Of a DNA stretch of 64,000 nt, positions 15,812-25,516 are shown one piece after another. The translations under genes and the position numbers were made by a program. The notes beneath the pieces are model-generated. The model ran no database searches, had not been told where the DNA came from, and saw only the letters and a list, made by a program, of their open reading frames with translations. Source of the DNA: Lachnospiraceae bacterium Zagget3 (GTDB lineage Bacteria; Bacillota_A; Clostridia; Lachnospirales; Lachnospiraceae); the NCBI GenBank assembly GCA_001941025.1, contig MSHE01000026.1, positions 20,290 through 84,289 on the forward strand, read 5' to 3'. The number at the start of each line of letters is the position of its first letter. Within the stretch, counting starts at the first letter, position 1.

Positions 15812-15875
15812 TTGTATCCATATGAATTATGGTTTATAATGAACGCATAAGCAACGAGCGTGAACGCTCGTTGCT
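15812..15875 (+). promoter_or_regulatory. Promoter and leader hairpin of the hydrolase-like gene
   Basis: TTGTAT (15812-15817), 17 bp and TATAAT (15835-15840). It is followed by an 11-bp perfect stem AGCAACGAGCG/CGCTCGTTGCT (15850-15875) with a TGAA loop and no T-run, so it is more likely a stabilising or regulatory leader structure than a terminator. Confidence 0.65.
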
Positions 15876-15901
15876 AAACATTAAAGAAAGGAATCATTCT
15901 C

Positions 15902-16843
15902 ATGAATAAACGTTTGCGAAACGCCTTAATCATTGGTGGCGTCGCCCTTGGCGCCATGGCCTGCACCAATATGGCAATCAGCTTCCTCGCCGAGCAGAAT
16001 GACGATCTCCCCATCGGCAGGGGGAAATATTACCGTTGGCGGCATGGCAATGTATATTACACAAAAACGGGGCAGGGGAGTCCGCTTTTACTGATACACG
16101 ATCTGGACGCCTCCAGCTCCTCCTATGAGTGGAGCAAGGTAATCCCGAAGCTGGCGCGGACGCACACGGTCTACGCGCTTGATCTGTTGGGCTGCGGGCG
16201 CTCAGACAAACCGGGTATGACCTATACCAACTTCCTGTATGTGCAGCTGATCAACGATTTTATCCGAAATGTGATCAAGAGAAAGACAAGCGTGGCGGCC
16301 ACCGGAGACGCTTTCGCCTTTGTCGTCATGGCCTGCAACATGGAGCCCGGTCTCTACGACCGGCTCATCGGGGTATCGCCCAACGAGTTGTCACACTTTA
16401 CAAAGACGCCCGGCCGAAGCTCGAGCGTGATGAAGTATGTGTCTCATGTTCCGATCGTCGGCACATTTCTCTACAATATTGGCACGTGCCGATACCTCAT
16501 CGCGGACACGGCAGACCGGGAGTATTTCTATAAAAAGCAGTCGGTACCCGCCGATGTGATCAACGCCTACTATAAGGGCGCCAAAAACGGCAAGGGAAAA
16601 TATCTGTTGGCGAGCATTCGGGGCGATTATACCAACATCAATATCGTCCCGGCCCTTCGAAAGACAAAAAATAAAATTTGCCTTGTCGGCGGACGGGTCC
16701 GCCCGTGGATTACAAAAATTATTGACGAATATAAGGCCTGCAACCCGTCCATTGAGAGTATATTTGTCGAAGGTACGAACTATCTTCCCCAGCTGGAGGC
16801 GCCGGATCTGTTTGTAGAGCGGTTAAGCGCTTGTCTGGGATAA
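15902..16843 (+). CDS. Alpha/beta-hydrolase-fold protein with degenerate catalytic triad
   Basis: The 313-aa protein has an N-terminal hydrophobic anchor (about residues 7-29) and then a full alpha/beta-hydrolase fold: the oxyanion segment IHDLDASS (65-72) and DLLGCGRSDKP (94-104). The nucleophile elbow, normally GxSxG, reads ATGDAF (133-138). The usual catalytic His segment reads GTNYLPQLE near residue 293. Both Ser and His therefore appear lost, which suggests a pseudoenzyme with a binding or scaffold role at the membrane. Cys21 follows a poor lipobox-like AMAC, so a lipoprotein is possible but less likely. It is divergent from parA and convergent with rsmG. Confidence 0.75.
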   Translation: MNKRLRNALIIGGVALGAMACTNMAISFLAEQNDDLPIGRGKYYRWRHGNVYYTKTGQGSPLLLIHDLDASSSSYEWSKVIPKLARTHTVYALDLLGCGRSDKPGMTYTNFLYVQLINDFIRNVIKRKTSVAATGDAFAFVVMACNMEPGLYDRLIGVSPNELSHFTKTPGRSSSVMKYVSHVPIVGTFLYNIGTCRYLIADTADREYFYKKQSVPADVINAYYKGAKNGKGKYLLASIRGDYTNINIVPALRKTKNKICLVGGRVRPWITKIIDEYKACNPSIESIFVEGTNYLPQLEAPDLFVERLSACLG

Positions 16844-16856
16844 TCAGAAAAAATTT

Positions 16857-17582
16857 CTAAGAGAGAGGGTTTCGCGCGGGCGTTCCGGCTTTTCTCGGAT
16901 AGGCCTGAGGCGAACCCTCTTTTTTGTCGAGACAAACCAGAGAACGGGCATCGCCCGCCCCCGGAAGGGTATAGGTGACGACCCGCTCCGCCGCCCCGCC
17001 CAACAGAAAGACCGCCGCTTTTGCCCGGGCGCACTCCGCCTCCACATCCGCGGATTTGTAGGCCACAAAAAGCCCGCCGATCCGTACAAACGGCAGCCCA
17101 TACTCCGCGAGAACCGCCAGCTTTGCGACAGCCCGGGAAACACACAGATCAAACCGCTGCCGATATGCCTGCTCGTGCGCCAGATCTTCCGCGCGGCCGT
17201 GTACAGTCGTTATATCCGCAAGGCCCAGCTCTCCGATCACCGCGTCCAGAAACGCCAGCTTCTTCCCCACGGAATCCATCAACACGACCGAGAGCTCCGG
17301 AAACGCGATCTTTAAAGGAATCCCCGGAAACCCTGCTCCGGTCCCCAGATCCAGCAAGCGCTGCTCTTTCAAGTCAGGCACCGCCTTCACCAGACACAGA
17401 CTGTCCAGGAAATGTTTCGTCACAACATCCTCCCACTCCGTGATCGCGGTCAGGTTCATCCGCTCATTCCACTCCACGAGCCTCTCATAATATAGAAGAA
17501 ACTGCTCCCGCTGCGCGTCGCACAGTTCGATTCCCAACTCTTCTAACCCTTTATCAAACTTCTCAAACCTGCTCTCGTCCAT
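16857..17582 (-). CDS. rsmG: 16S rRNA (guanine-527-N7)-methyltransferase RsmG
   Basis: The 241-aa SAM-dependent enzyme makes m7G527 in 16S rRNA. It shows the RsmG hallmarks NERMNLTAI and HFLDSL, the SAM loop LLDLGTGAGFPGIPLKI (about 75-91), and SRAVAKL. It is last in the leftward mnmE-mnmG-rsmG group, 27 bp after mnmG. Only 13 bp separate it from the convergent hydrolase-like gene, and no terminator is visible between them. Confidence 0.95.
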   Translation of the reverse strand: MDESRFEKFDKGLEELGIELCDAQREQFLLYYERLVEWNERMNLTAITEWEDVVTKHFLDSLCLVKAVPDLKEQRLLDLGTGAGFPGIPLKIAFPELSVVLMDSVGKKLAFLDAVIGELGLADITTVHGRAEDLAHEQAYRQRFDLCVSRAVAKLAVLAEYGLPFVRIGGLFVAYKSADVEAECARAKAAVFLLGGAAERVVTYTLPGAGDARSLVCLDKKEGSPQAYPRKAGTPARNPLS

Positions 17583-17609
17583 TGTTGTCCTTTTTTCGGC
17601 ACCCGGCCC

Positions 17610-19490
17610 CTACCGTTCCCTCTTTTGCTCTAAATACACCAACAACACAGAGATGTCCGCCGGCGATACCCCTGCGATGCGTGACGCCTGCCCGACCGAA
17701 ACCGGCTGATATTGATTCAGCTTCTGCCGTGCTTCGAGCCGCAGCCCTTCCAGCTGCATATAATCGAAATCCCGCGGCAGCTTCTTTTCCTCCTGCCGTT
17801 TAAACTGCCGCACCTGCTTTTGCTGCCGCCTGATATATCCCTCGTACTTGATATTGATATTCACCTGTTCCCGCACCCCGTCCGGCAGCTCCGGCCTGTC
17901 GGGGTCGAGCGGCGCGAGGCAGTCATAGTCCAGCTCCGGCCTGCGAATGAGCTCCGCCAGGGAAATGCCGCTTGTAAGCGGCGGACTGTCAAGCCCGGAG
18001 AGTACGGCCTGCACCGCGGGCGTCGCCCCCAGATGGACCGTCTTTACCCGTGTGACCTCCTCCTCGATCTGCCGCTGTTTTTCGACAACCGCGTTGTACC
18101 GCTCCCGCGGGATCAGGCCGACTTCATACCCCTTCGGTGTAAGCCGCAGGTCCGCGTTGTCCTGCCGCAGCAGCAGCCGGTACTCCGCGCGGGAAGTCAT
18201 CATCCGATACGGTTCCGTGTTCTCCTTCGTGACGAGGTCGTCGATCAGCACGCCAATGTATGCCTCGGAGCGATCCAGGATCAACGGTTCTTTTCCCTGA
18301 ATCTTCCGGGCCGCGTTGATGCCCGCGATCAGTCCCTGTGCCGCGGCCTCCTCGTACCCGGAGCTGCCGTTAAACTGCCCGCCGGAAAACAGGCCGGAGA
18401 TCGCTTTAAACTCCAGAGACGGGGCAAGCTGCCGCGCGTCGATGCAGTCATACTCGATCGCGTAGGCATTGCGCACGATCCGCGCCTCTTCCAGCCCCGG
18501 CACGCTTCGATACATCGCCACCTGGACATCCTCCGGAAGCGAACTGGACATCCCACCGATGTACATTTCATTTGTATGCCTGCCCTCCGGCTCCAAAAAC
18601 ACCTGATGCCGGTCTTTTTCGGCAAATTTTACCACTTTATCCTCGATGGAAGGGCAGTAGCGGGGGCCTGTTCCCTCGATCGCGCCGGAAAACAGCGGGG
18701 AACGATCCAGATTGCGGCGGATGATCTCATGCGTTTCCTCCGTCGTATAGGTCAGCCAGCAGCTTTCCTGCTCGATCTGTACGCTCTCCGGGTCCGTCGT
18801 AAACGAAAACGGGACCACGCGTTCATCTCCGTGCTGCTCCTGCATCTTCGCATAGTCCACAAAACGACCGTCGATCCGCGCCGGGGTGCCGGTTTTAAAG
18901 CGATACATCGTGACGCCGTTTTCGACAAGCGCGTCCGTTAAGTGGACGGCCGCCTGCATGCCGTTCGGCCCCGTGTGGTTAACCACATCTCCGTACAGGC
19001 ACTTCGCGTTGAGATAGGTGCCGGTACACAAAACCACCGCTTTCGCGTGATATTCCGCGCCGGAGGTGGTCCGCACACCCCGGACCGCATGGTCCTCCAT
19101 CAACAGCCCGGCCACCTCTGCCTGCTTGAGCGTCAGGTGTTCCGTATTTTCCAGCACCTGCCGCATCCGGTTTGTATACTCGATCTTGTCCGCCTGTGCA
19201 CGCAGAGAGTGTACGGCAGGCCCCTTGGATTTATTCAACATTTTGGACTGGATAAACGTATGATCAATGTTGACGCCCATCTCGCCGCCAAGCGCGTCCA
19301 CTTCCCGGACGAGATGGCCCTTGGAACTGCCGCCGATATTCGGATTGCACGGCATCATGGCAATGCTCTCCACACTGATTGTAAAAAGGATCACATTAAG
19401 CCCCAGCCTCGCGCAGGCCAGCGCCGCTTCACATCCCGCGTGTCCCGCGCCGACAACGCATACATCATAGTTTTCCTGTATGTTTGACAT
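17610..19490 (-). CDS. mnmG: tRNA U34 carboxymethylaminomethyl-modifying enzyme MnmG (GidA)
   Basis: The 626-aa FAD protein, with MnmE, installs the (carboxymethyl)aminomethyl group on wobble U34. The N-terminal FAD motif is [10 protein letters not shown], and the family blocks [42 protein letters not shown] and the C-terminal helical domain ([15 protein letters not shown]) are present. ATG 19490 has GGGGAAG nine bases upstream, lying inside the end of mnmE; a further in-frame start at 19511 would overlap mnmE. The gap to mnmE is 5 bp. Confidence 0.96.
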   Translation of the reverse strand: MSNIQENYDVCVVGAGHAGCEAALACARLGLNVILFTISVESIAMMPCNPNIGGSSKGHLVREVDALGGEMGVNIDHTFIQSKMLNKSKGPAVHSLRAQADKIEYTNRMRQVLENTEHLTLKQAEVAGLLMEDHAVRGVRTTSGAEYHAKAVVLCTGTYLNAKCLYGDVVNHTGPNGMQAAVHLTDALVENGVTMYRFKTGTPARIDGRFVDYAKMQEQHGDERVVPFSFTTDPESVQIEQESCWLTYTTEETHEIIRRNLDRSPLFSGAIEGTGPRYCPSIEDKVVKFAEKDRHQVFLEPEGRHTNEMYIGGMSSSLPEDVQVAMYRSVPGLEEARIVRNAYAIEYDCIDARQLAPSLEFKAISGLFSGGQFNGSSGYEEAAAQGLIAGINAARKIQGKEPLILDRSEAYIGVLIDDLVTKENTEPYRMMTSRAEYRLLLRQDNADLRLTPKGYEVGLIPRERYNAVVEKQRQIEEEVTRVKTVHLGATPAVQAVLSGLDSPPLTSGISLAELIRRPELDYDCLAPLDPDRPELPDGVREQVNINIKYEGYIRRQQKQVRQFKRQEEKKLPRDFDYMQLEGLRLEARQKLNQYQPVSVGQASRIAGVSPADISVLLVYLEQKRER

Positions 19491-19495
19491 GTTGT

Positions 19496-20878
19496 TCACT
19501 TCCCCATACAAAAGTCGCGAAAGACGGCATCGACCAGATCGTCGTCTACGGACTCCCCGATCACCGCGCCGAGCGTTTCATAGGCATCCATCAGGTCGAT
19601 CGTCAAAAAATCCTCCGGCAGGCCGTCTGCCATGCTGCGAAGCACGTTGTCCAGACTCCCCTGCGCCTCTTCCAAAAGCGCCTTCTGGCGCGCGTTTGTG
19701 ATATAAACCTCGTCGTTAAAGGAGATCTGCCCCTCAAAAAACAGCGCCGAGATGGCCTCCTCCAGCTCGCGGATCCCCTGCTTTTCTTTCGCGGAAACCG
19801 ACAAGATCACCGGCGCATCCGCAAAGTGTTCCAAAATCATCTCTTTTGTCGTCCGCGTCGGAAGATCAGACTTATTTAAGAGCACGATGACCCGTTTGCC
19901 GCGAATCGCGCGGAGGATCTCGTCATCGTTTTCGTCCAGCGGCAGGGAGGAATCCACGACGTAAAGGACCAGATCCGCCCGTTTCGCGTATTCCATCGCG
20001 CGCGCGACGCCGATTTGCTCGATCGGTTCTGCCGTACCGCGAATACCCGCCGTGTCGATGACGTTTAAGGCCAGTCCGCCCAGCCGGATCTGCTCCGTCA
20101 AGACGTCCCGCGTCGTGCCGGCGATCTCCGTCACAATGGCACGCTCCTCGCCGACCAACGCGTTAAGAAGCGTGGATTTGCCGACATTCGGCTTCCCGAC
20201 GATCACCGTGAGGATCCCCTCTTTTATGATCTTCCCGGTTTCCGCCGAGCGAAGCAGACGGTCCACCCGTTCCGCCGCTTCCTCCACCCGCTTTTGAAGC
20301 GCCGCCTCATGGCCATCCAGGCTGTAGTGTTCCGGATCATCCAGCGCCGCCTCCAGATACGCCGTCTCGCCAAGGATCTCTTCCCGGATCTCCCGGATCT
20401 CGGAACAGACGGAGCCCGCCAGCTGGCTGACCGAACTCTGCCGGGCCAGCTCGCTCTTCGCGTTGATCAGATCAATGACCGCCTCCGCCTCGGACAGGTC
20501 GATCCGCCCGGAGAGAAACGCCCGTTTTGTAAACTCTCCCGGCTCCGCCGGACGGGCGCCGTGTTTTAACACGGTCTCCAAAAGCCGCTGCATCACAAGC
20601 GCTCCGCCGTGACAGTCGATCTCGACCACGTCTTCCCGGGTGTAGGTATGCGGGGCGCGCATAACGAGAAGGAGCACTTCATCGATGCGCTCCTCCCCAT
20701 CCACAATATAGCCGTAGTGTACCGTATGGGAATCCATCCCGGAGGCCGGGACATCCCCGCTTTTTGGCAAAAAAACGCGGTCCGCCACGAGAAACGCATC
20801 CGGGCCGCTGATCCGGATGATTCCAATCCCCGCATTGGCTGCAGCTGTCGCGATCGCCGCGATCGTATCTGTCTTCAT
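19496..20878 (-). CDS. mnmE: tRNA modification GTPase MnmE (TrmE)
   Basis: The 460-aa protein has an N-terminal formyl-THF-binding domain (about 1-120), a helical domain, and an inserted G domain with [18 protein letters not shown] and NKSD motifs. It ends in the diagnostic CMGK, whose Cys is needed for activity. It is the partner of MnmG immediately downstream. The start at 20878 is only about 20 bp after a strong terminator behind jag, so its transcripts must come from readthrough or from a promoter inside jag. Confidence 0.96.
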   Translation of the reverse strand: MKTDTIAAIATAAANAGIGIIRISGPDAFLVADRVFLPKSGDVPASGMDSHTVHYGYIVDGEERIDEVLLLVMRAPHTYTREDVVEIDCHGGALVMQRLLETVLKHGARPAEPGEFTKRAFLSGRIDLSEAEAVIDLINAKSELARQSSVSQLAGSVCSEIREIREEILGETAYLEAALDDPEHYSLDGHEAALQKRVEEAAERVDRLLRSAETGKIIKEGILTVIVGKPNVGKSTLLNALVGEERAIVTEIAGTTRDVLTEQIRLGGLALNVIDTAGIRGTAEPIEQIGVARAMEYAKRADLVLYVVDSSLPLDENDDEILRAIRGKRVIVLLNKSDLPTRTTKEMILEHFADAPVILSVSAKEKQGIRELEEAISALFFEGQISFNDEVYITNARQKALLEEAQGSLDNVLRSMADGLPEDFLTIDLMDAYETLGAVIGESVDDDLVDAVFRDFCMGK

Positions 20879-20899
20879 AAGAGATCATCCCCTTACAAC

Positions 20900-20929
20900 A
20901 AAAAAGCCCCGGCGAACCGGGGCTTTTTT
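20900..20929. terminator. Strong terminator between jag and mnmE
   Basis: The perfect stem AAAAAAGCCCCGG/CCGGGGCTTTTTT with a CGAA loop follows the jag stop directly and can act in both directions. It separates the rpmH-jag unit from mnmEG-rsmG. Confidence 0.9.
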
Positions 20930-20930
20930 C

Positions 20931-21716
20931 TTACTCGTCTGTGGGCGCGTCCGCCTCGCCGGCATCTCCTGCCGTTCCGGCGTCCGCATCCTCCGTATAG
21001 TCCTTGGAATCTCTATAATTCCCGGATCCCTTTGACCCCCGGTAGCCCCCGGATCTGTTCCGGCTGCGGGAATCCCGGTATTCCGGCGCGTCGTCCCGCA
21101 GGGTAACCACCACATGCCGCTCCGGGCCTTCTCCCTCGCTGTGGGTCGTTACATATTTATCACCCTGCAGCGCAAAATGGATCACCCGCCGTTCGTACGG
21201 ATTCATCGGCTCCAGCTCCACGTCTTTCCCCGTGCGTTTTACTTTTCCGGCAATGTTCTTTGCCAGATTTTCCAGGGTCTCTTTTCTTCGTCTTCGATAG
21301 TCTTCCGTGTCAAGTTTTATTTTGACATAGGTATCCAGCCGCTTGTTGACCGCCAGATTGGTCAGGTATTGCAGCGCGTCCAGCGTCTGGCCCCGCTTGC
21401 CAATCAAAACGCCCATATCATTGCCGATCATCTCCACGTTGTAAGCGTTCTCCTCTTCCTCATCGCGCGTGATCGAAAGTTCCACCGGCAGATCCATCGC
21501 CTCAAACACTTTCTGAAGGAATGACCGGATCTCGTCCTCCGGCGCGAATTTTCTGCGGGCTTTGATCTTGGCCATCTTGCTGTTTATGCCCAGAAATCCG
21601 GAGGATCCCTTTTCGATTACCTCGTATTCGAGCTGATCGCTCGTCACGCCCAGTTGAACCAGCGCCTCCGTAATAGCTTCGTCGACTGTTTTCGCTTCGA
21701 TTTCCAAATATTCCAT
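20931..21716 (-). CDS. jag: Jag/KhpB RNA-binding protein (SpoIIIJ-associated)
   Basis: The 261-aa protein has the Jag-N domain (1-50, ending GSSGFLGINSK), a KH domain with IGKRGQTLDALQYL (about 102-115) and an R3H domain (about 165-205). A disordered Arg/Ser/Gly- then Asp/Ala-rich tail follows. It binds RNA and is linked to cell-envelope and division control, usually beside yidC as here. ATG 21716 has GAGAGGGG about 10 bases upstream; an in-frame GTG at 21725 touches that SD and is unlikely. It is the last gene before the terminator. Confidence 0.93.
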   Translation of the reverse strand: MEYLEIEAKTVDEAITEALVQLGVTSDQLEYEVIEKGSSGFLGINSKMAKIKARRKFAPEDEIRSFLQKVFEAMDLPVELSITRDEEEENAYNVEMIGNDMGVLIGKRGQTLDALQYLTNLAVNKRLDTYVKIKLDTEDYRRRRKETLENLAKNIAGKVKRTGKDVELEPMNPYERRVIHFALQGDKYVTTHSEGEGPERHVVVTLRDDAPEYRDSRSRNRSGGYRGSKGSGNYRDSKDYTEDADAGTAGDAGEADAPTDE

Positions 21717-21731
21717 GTGCCCCACCCCTCT

Positions 21732-23195
21732 CTATTTCGATTTTGAATTTCTCTCGTTATATTCCGTCACCTTGTTTGCCAGCGCAGCCATGCTCCCCTC
21801 TTTGTACTTCGTCTTCGGCTTCTTTGCCGCCTGTTCGGTCTCTTCGGAGGTGGACGTCTGTTTGCCGCTGGTATTCTTTGCCGCGTTGCTCTTATTCGAG
21901 CTGTTTTTATTCGAACTGCTCTTATTTGAGCTGCTCTTATTCGAGCTGTTCTTTCCGGAGCTCTTCTGGCTTGAGGAGCTTGCCTTGGATACGGAAGCCG
22001 CCTTATCCGACATGGAACGCTGCGGCGACTGCTGCGCATTGATCTGTCTGGTGTTGATCCGCGCGGCGGAGCGCAGCTCTTCTGAAGAGACACCTTGGCG
22101 CTCGACCCGCTTCTTTTCACGCTCTTCGGCCTTCTGTTTGTTCTTCTCCACAACCTGGGCCATGTCGATCCGGTCGAAATAGCGGTTGATGAAGAACTGC
22201 TGCACGATACGGATGACCGCACCCGCGATCCAGTAGATGCCGATACCAATCGGCAGGAAAAACACGATAAAGAACGAGTAGATCGGCATGATGTAGTTCA
22301 TCATCCGCATCTGGTTGCCCATCTGGTCGCCCGCGCCGGTATTCGCCTGCGGATTCAGCCGCACGCTTACGAACTGGGATGCCGCCGAGATGATCGGAAT
22401 CAGGATACCGATAAAAAGAAGCAGGTACTCTCCCGACGCTGCGCTCGTCCGAATCAGGACGATCGGTGAATAGACAATACTCGCGCTTAAAAAGCTGGTA
22501 AAGTGTTCCACCGCCGTCTGCGTGGTCTGTACCACATCGGAAATGCTGGGAAACAACTGTGCCAGCTCGTGCCAGTTGTCGGTGGTGCATCGATAGAGCA
22601 TATCGATGATGGAATCGGTCGCCTCCGTTTGTGTGCCGTCAAAAACGAGCGTCACCTGCCGCATAACGGAGTTGTTTTCCGAAATCCTTTCGAAAAAGTC
22701 CAGCAGGGTGTTCTGATACCCGTCCGTCATCATGATGTCCGTCACCAGTTCGGTAAAGGTATCCTTGACACGAGTGACATACCCGGGCACGCTGTAGATC
22801 ACGCGATATAGTGGAATCAGGATCAAAAACTGAATGACCAGAAACACACAGCTTCCCGATGGTCGGACGCCGTATTTCTTGTAAATCTCCTGCGTTTCCG
22901 CCTGCTGCGCCTGCATGGAGGCGGAGTCCCTTTTGCCGCGATACTTCTTCTGTACGGCCTGAATCTCCGGATTCATGATCTGGGACATCTTGGAGAACTT
23001 CTGCTGCTGAATCGTAAGCGGCAGCATAATGATATAGATGATGACCGTAAAGATCACGATCGTAAGCGCCACATTCTGGACATTGAAGAGACTGTCCATC
23101 ATATTGTAAATGCCGTTCATCAGCAGACCGAGCGCGCGGGCGATCGGCCGCAGGATGGAATTGGCGCTCTGTGTCAAGAGAAAGATGGAACTCAT
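21732..23195 (-). CDS. yidC: Membrane protein insertase YidC/SpoIIIJ
   Basis: The 487-aa Oxa1-family insertase has several membrane segments, at about 42-62, 115-135, 250-275 and 310-340. The conserved core includes LPLTIQQQKFSKMSQIMNPE and the NYIMPIYSFFIVFFLPIGIG segment. There is a large extracytoplasmic loop (about 145-240). The C-terminal tail (360-487) is basic and then a Ser/Asn/Lys low-complexity stretch built from five-residue repeats. No lipobox is evident at the N-terminus. It starts with a 4-bp ATGA overlap with yidD. Confidence 0.93.
   Translation of the reverse strand: MSSIFLLTQSANSILRPIARALGLLMNGIYNMMDSLFNVQNVALTIVIFTVIIYIIMLPLTIQQQKFSKMSQIMNPEIQAVQKKYRGKRDSASMQAQQAETQEIYKKYGVRPSGSCVFLVIQFLILIPLYRVIYSVPGYVTRVKDTFTELVTDIMMTDGYQNTLLDFFERISENNSVMRQVTLVFDGTQTEATDSIIDMLYRCTTDNWHELAQLFPSISDVVQTTQTAVEHFTSFLSASIVYSPIVLIRTSAASGEYLLLFIGILIPIISAASQFVSVRLNPQANTGAGDQMGNQMRMMNYIMPIYSFFIVFFLPIGIGIYWIAGAVIRIVQQFFINRYFDRIDMAQVVEKNKQKAEEREKKRVERQGVSSEELRSAARINTRQINAQQSPQRSMSDKAASVSKASSSSQKSSGKNSSNKSSSNKSSSNKNSSNKSNAAKNTSGKQTSTSEETEQAAKKPKTKYKEGSMAALANKVTEYNERNSKSK
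21888..21951. repeat. 15-bp tandem repeat in the yidC tail
   Basis: About four imperfect copies of CTCTTATTCGAGCTG encode the SSNKS-type repeats on the minus strand. It is a probable length-variable site. Confidence 0.75.
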
Positions 23196-23428
23196 TTTAT
23201 TTTTTTCCTCCCGGAAAAGTCAGGAACCGGGTCATATCCGCCCTTTGAGAGCGGATTGCAGCGCACGATCCTCCAGAGAGCGAGGCCGCCCCCCTTTAAC
23301 ACACCGTGCTTCTGTACCGCTTCCAGCCCATAGCAGGAGCAGGACGGAAAATAAGGACATTTTGTTGTCTTCATCGGTGAAATGTTTTTCTGATAAAAAC
23401 GAATCACTCGAATCACTATATTCTTCAC
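23192..23428 (-). CDS. yidD: Membrane protein insertion efficiency factor YidD
   Basis: The 78-aa protein has the YidD core: an amphipathic N-terminus (IRVIRFYQKNISP), CPYFPSCSCYGLEAV with three Cys, and RCNPLSKGGYDPVP. It assists YidC-dependent membrane insertion. It overlaps rnpA upstream and yidC downstream by four bases each, so the three are translationally coupled. Confidence 0.95.
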   Translation of the reverse strand: MKNIVIRVIRFYQKNISPMKTTKCPYFPSCSCYGLEAVQKHGVLKGGGLALWRIVRCNPLSKGGYDPVPDFSGRKKIK

Positions 23429-23781
23429 TCGGACTCCTTCTTTTCTGTATCAAGTAAATGTTGAAGCCGCCCCAGAGACAGCAGCGCGGCTTCCATTTCC
23501 CGATAGGACGCGTTTTGCGCGCCTGTTCTGGCGACCACTACGATGTCCCAACCACTATGGAACTCCTCTTCGTGCAGTCTGTAACTTTCCCGCAGCAGCC
23601 GGGCGACCCGGTGCCGCACCACACTGTTGCCGACTTTTCTGCTGACTGAGATCCCGACTCGGTTCCCGGCGCTTTCGTTTTTCCGCGCATACAGGACCAA
23701 CAACCGGTTCGCGCGGGATTTTCCTGCCTGATAAACTGCTTTAAAATCTTCGGTCTTTTTTAACGATTCCGAAAAACGCAT
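23425..23781 (-). CDS. rnpA: Ribonuclease P protein component
   Basis: The 118-aa basic protein of RNase P binds the RNA subunit and pre-tRNA leader. It contains the RNR motif region SVSRKVGNSVVRHRVARLL (about 45-63) and the N-terminal LKKTEDFKAVYQAGKS. Gene order rpmH-rnpA-yidD-yidC is conserved. It lies 76 bp after rpmH. Confidence 0.95.
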   Translation of the reverse strand: MRFSESLKKTEDFKAVYQAGKSRANRLLVLYARKNESAGNRVGISVSRKVGNSVVRHRVARLLRESYRLHEEEFHSGWDIVVVARTGAQNASYREMEAALLSLGRLQHLLDTEKKESE

Positions 23782-23857
23782 CCCAAAACCTCATGATCTA
23801 AGCCGCGTCCCCAATCCCAATAATTGAGGAAAACAAAAGACCACAACGGGTTGTGGC

Positions 23858-23992
23858 CTATGCTGTTAATTTCTTTCTGCCTTTTGCTCTTCTCCTGGCC
23901 AGCACTTTTCTGCCGCCTTTTGTGCTCATTCTTGATCGAAAACCATGCACACGAGAACGCTGTCGCTTTTTCGGCTGATATGTCCGTTTCAT
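23858..23992 (-). CDS. rpmH: Ribosomal protein bL34
   Basis: The 44-aa, very basic protein [11 protein letters not shown]...KGRKKLTA is a full-length L34. ATG 23992 has an AGGAGGTGG Shine-Dalgarno; the open frame upstream lies in promoter DNA. It heads the rpmH-rnpA-yidD-yidC-jag operon and is divergent from dnaA. Confidence 0.96.
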   Translation of the reverse strand: MKRTYQPKKRQRSRVHGFRSRMSTKGGRKVLARRRAKGRKKLTA

Positions 23993-24029
23993 TTCAAACC
24001 CACCTCCTAATCCATCTGCGCCATTTCCG

Positions 24030-24058
24030 ATGATAGCAAAAAAATGGTATGTAGTCAA
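24030..24058 (-). promoter_or_regulatory. rpmH operon promoter
   Basis: On the minus strand TTGACT (24053-24058), 17 bp and TATCAT (24030-24035). Confidence 0.75.
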
Positions 24059-24081
24059 GAAAAATGTGTCTACTTTTGCCA

Positions 24082-24110
24082 TTGAAAACACCCCCAATTT
24101 GAGTTAAAAT
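24082..24110 (+). promoter_or_regulatory. dnaA promoter
   Basis: TTGAAA (24082-24087), 17 bp and TAAAAT (24105-24110), with a leader of about 45 bases. I see no consensus DnaA box between rpmH and dnaA. Confidence 0.7.
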
Positions 24111-24160
24111 ATAGCTTAGGTAATTAGCGTTGTCTTCCCGACAGCGGACAGGGAGAAAAA

Positions 24161-25516
24161 ATGGAAGAACTCGAGAAAAAATGGGAAGAAATCCTTTTGC
24201 GCGTCAAGGAAGAACATGATTTAACGGAGGTCTCGTTCAACACGTGGTTAAAGCCGCTGGAAATCTACGATCTGCGGGATAATTGTGTATATATTCTCGT
24301 CTCCGGCGAACAGATGAGTCTCTCCTATATCACAAAAAAATACTATCTGCCCTTAAAAGTGGCGATTGCCGAGATTACGGGAACCGAATATGAAGTCGAT
24401 TTCCTCCTTCCGGAACAGGCGCGGGAAATGACTTCCCAGCGCGCGAATCCCCGCAAACCCCCTGTCTCGGAAGCGGCGGAACATTCAAACTTAAATCCAT
24501 ATTACACGTTTGAATCCTTCGTCGTCGGCAACAATAACCGCTTTGCGCACTCCGCTTCCCTGGCCGTGGCGGAGACACCGGGCGAAGTTTACAACCCTCT
24601 TTTTATTTATGGGGGTGTGGGCCTTGGAAAGACCCACCTCATGCAGTCCATCGCGCATTTTATTCTTTCGAACAATCCGGAACTCAAGGTGTTGTATGTT
24701 TCCTCCGAAACGTTTACAAACGAGTTGATCGAGGCGATCCGAAACAGCAACCCTTCGGCGCTGACCCAGTTTCGTGACAAATATCGCAATATCGATGTAC
24801 TTTTGATTGATGATGTACAGTTTATCATCGGAAAGGAAAGTACCCAGGAAGAATTTTTCCACACGTTTAATAAACTGCACGAAGCAAAAAAACAGATCAT
24901 CATCTCAAGCGACCAGCCTCCCAAAGAAATGGAAACGCTGGAGGAGCGGATCCGGTCCCGGTTTGAATGGGGTCTGCTGGCAGACATCGGGTCTCCCGAC
25001 TATGAAACCCGAATGGCCATTCTTCGGAAAAAACAGGAACAGGAAGGCATTACCTTAAGCGATGACGTACTCAACTATATCGCCATCAATATCAAGTCCA
25101 ATGTACGGGAATTGGAGGGCGCGTTAAACAAACTCATCGCATTTTCCAATATGGAACACACGGACATCACTCTTGACATCGCGATCAAAGAACTGCAAAA
25201 CATTATTTCTCCGGATGTTCCGCAAGAGGTGACGCCACAGCTGATCATCGAAGTCGTTTCGGAACATTTCGGTATCACGGTGGATCAGATTATGTCCAAA
25301 TCCCGGACAAACGATGTCGCGAAACCGCGGCAGATTGCCATGTATCTCTGTAAGACCATGACCGATCATCCGTTGGAATCAATCGGGCAGCTTTTGGGCG
25401 GTCGTGATCATTCGACCGTTCTGTACGGCATCAATAAAGTAAAAGATGAACTCATGGTGGATGACGATTTTCAACAGACCGTGGATACGGTACGCAAAAA
25501 GATCAATCCAAATTAG
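24161..25516 (+). CDS. dnaA: Chromosomal replication initiator DnaA
   Basis: The 451-aa AAA+ initiator has an N-terminal interaction domain (1-80), a linker (85-110), Walker A GGVGLGKTHL at 151-160 and Walker B LLIDDVQF near 215-222. The sensor/arginine-finger region is ERIRSRFEWG. The C-terminal DNA-binding domain IV carries the signature GGRDHSTVLYGINKV near the end. It binds DnaA boxes and melts oriC. The start ATG at 24161 follows GGGAG. It is the first gene of the rightward dnaA-dnaN-yaaA-recF-gyrB-gyrA block. Confidence 0.97.
   Translation: MEELEKKWEEILLRVKEEHDLTEVSFNTWLKPLEIYDLRDNCVYILVSGEQMSLSYITKKYYLPLKVAIAEITGTEYEVDFLLPEQAREMTSQRANPRKPPVSEAAEHSNLNPYYTFESFVVGNNNRFAHSASLAVAETPGEVYNPLFIYGGVGLGKTHLMQSIAHFILSNNPELKVLYVSSETFTNELIEAIRNSNPSALTQFRDKYRNIDVLLIDDVQFIIGKESTQEEFFHTFNKLHEAKKQIIISSDQPPKEMETLEERIRSRFEWGLLADIGSPDYETRMAILRKKQEQEGITLSDDVLNYIAINIKSNVRELEGALNKLIAFSNMEHTDITLDIAIKELQNIISPDVPQEVTPQLIIEVVSEHFGITVDQIMSKSRTNDVAKPRQIAMYLCKTMTDHPLESIGQLLGGRDHSTVLYGINKVKDELMVDDDFQQTVDTVRKKINPN

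Noticed and set aside
17712..18941. A 409-codon open frame antisense to mnmG
   Set aside because: mnmG is unmistakable on the opposite strand; the frame is a codon-usage shadow.
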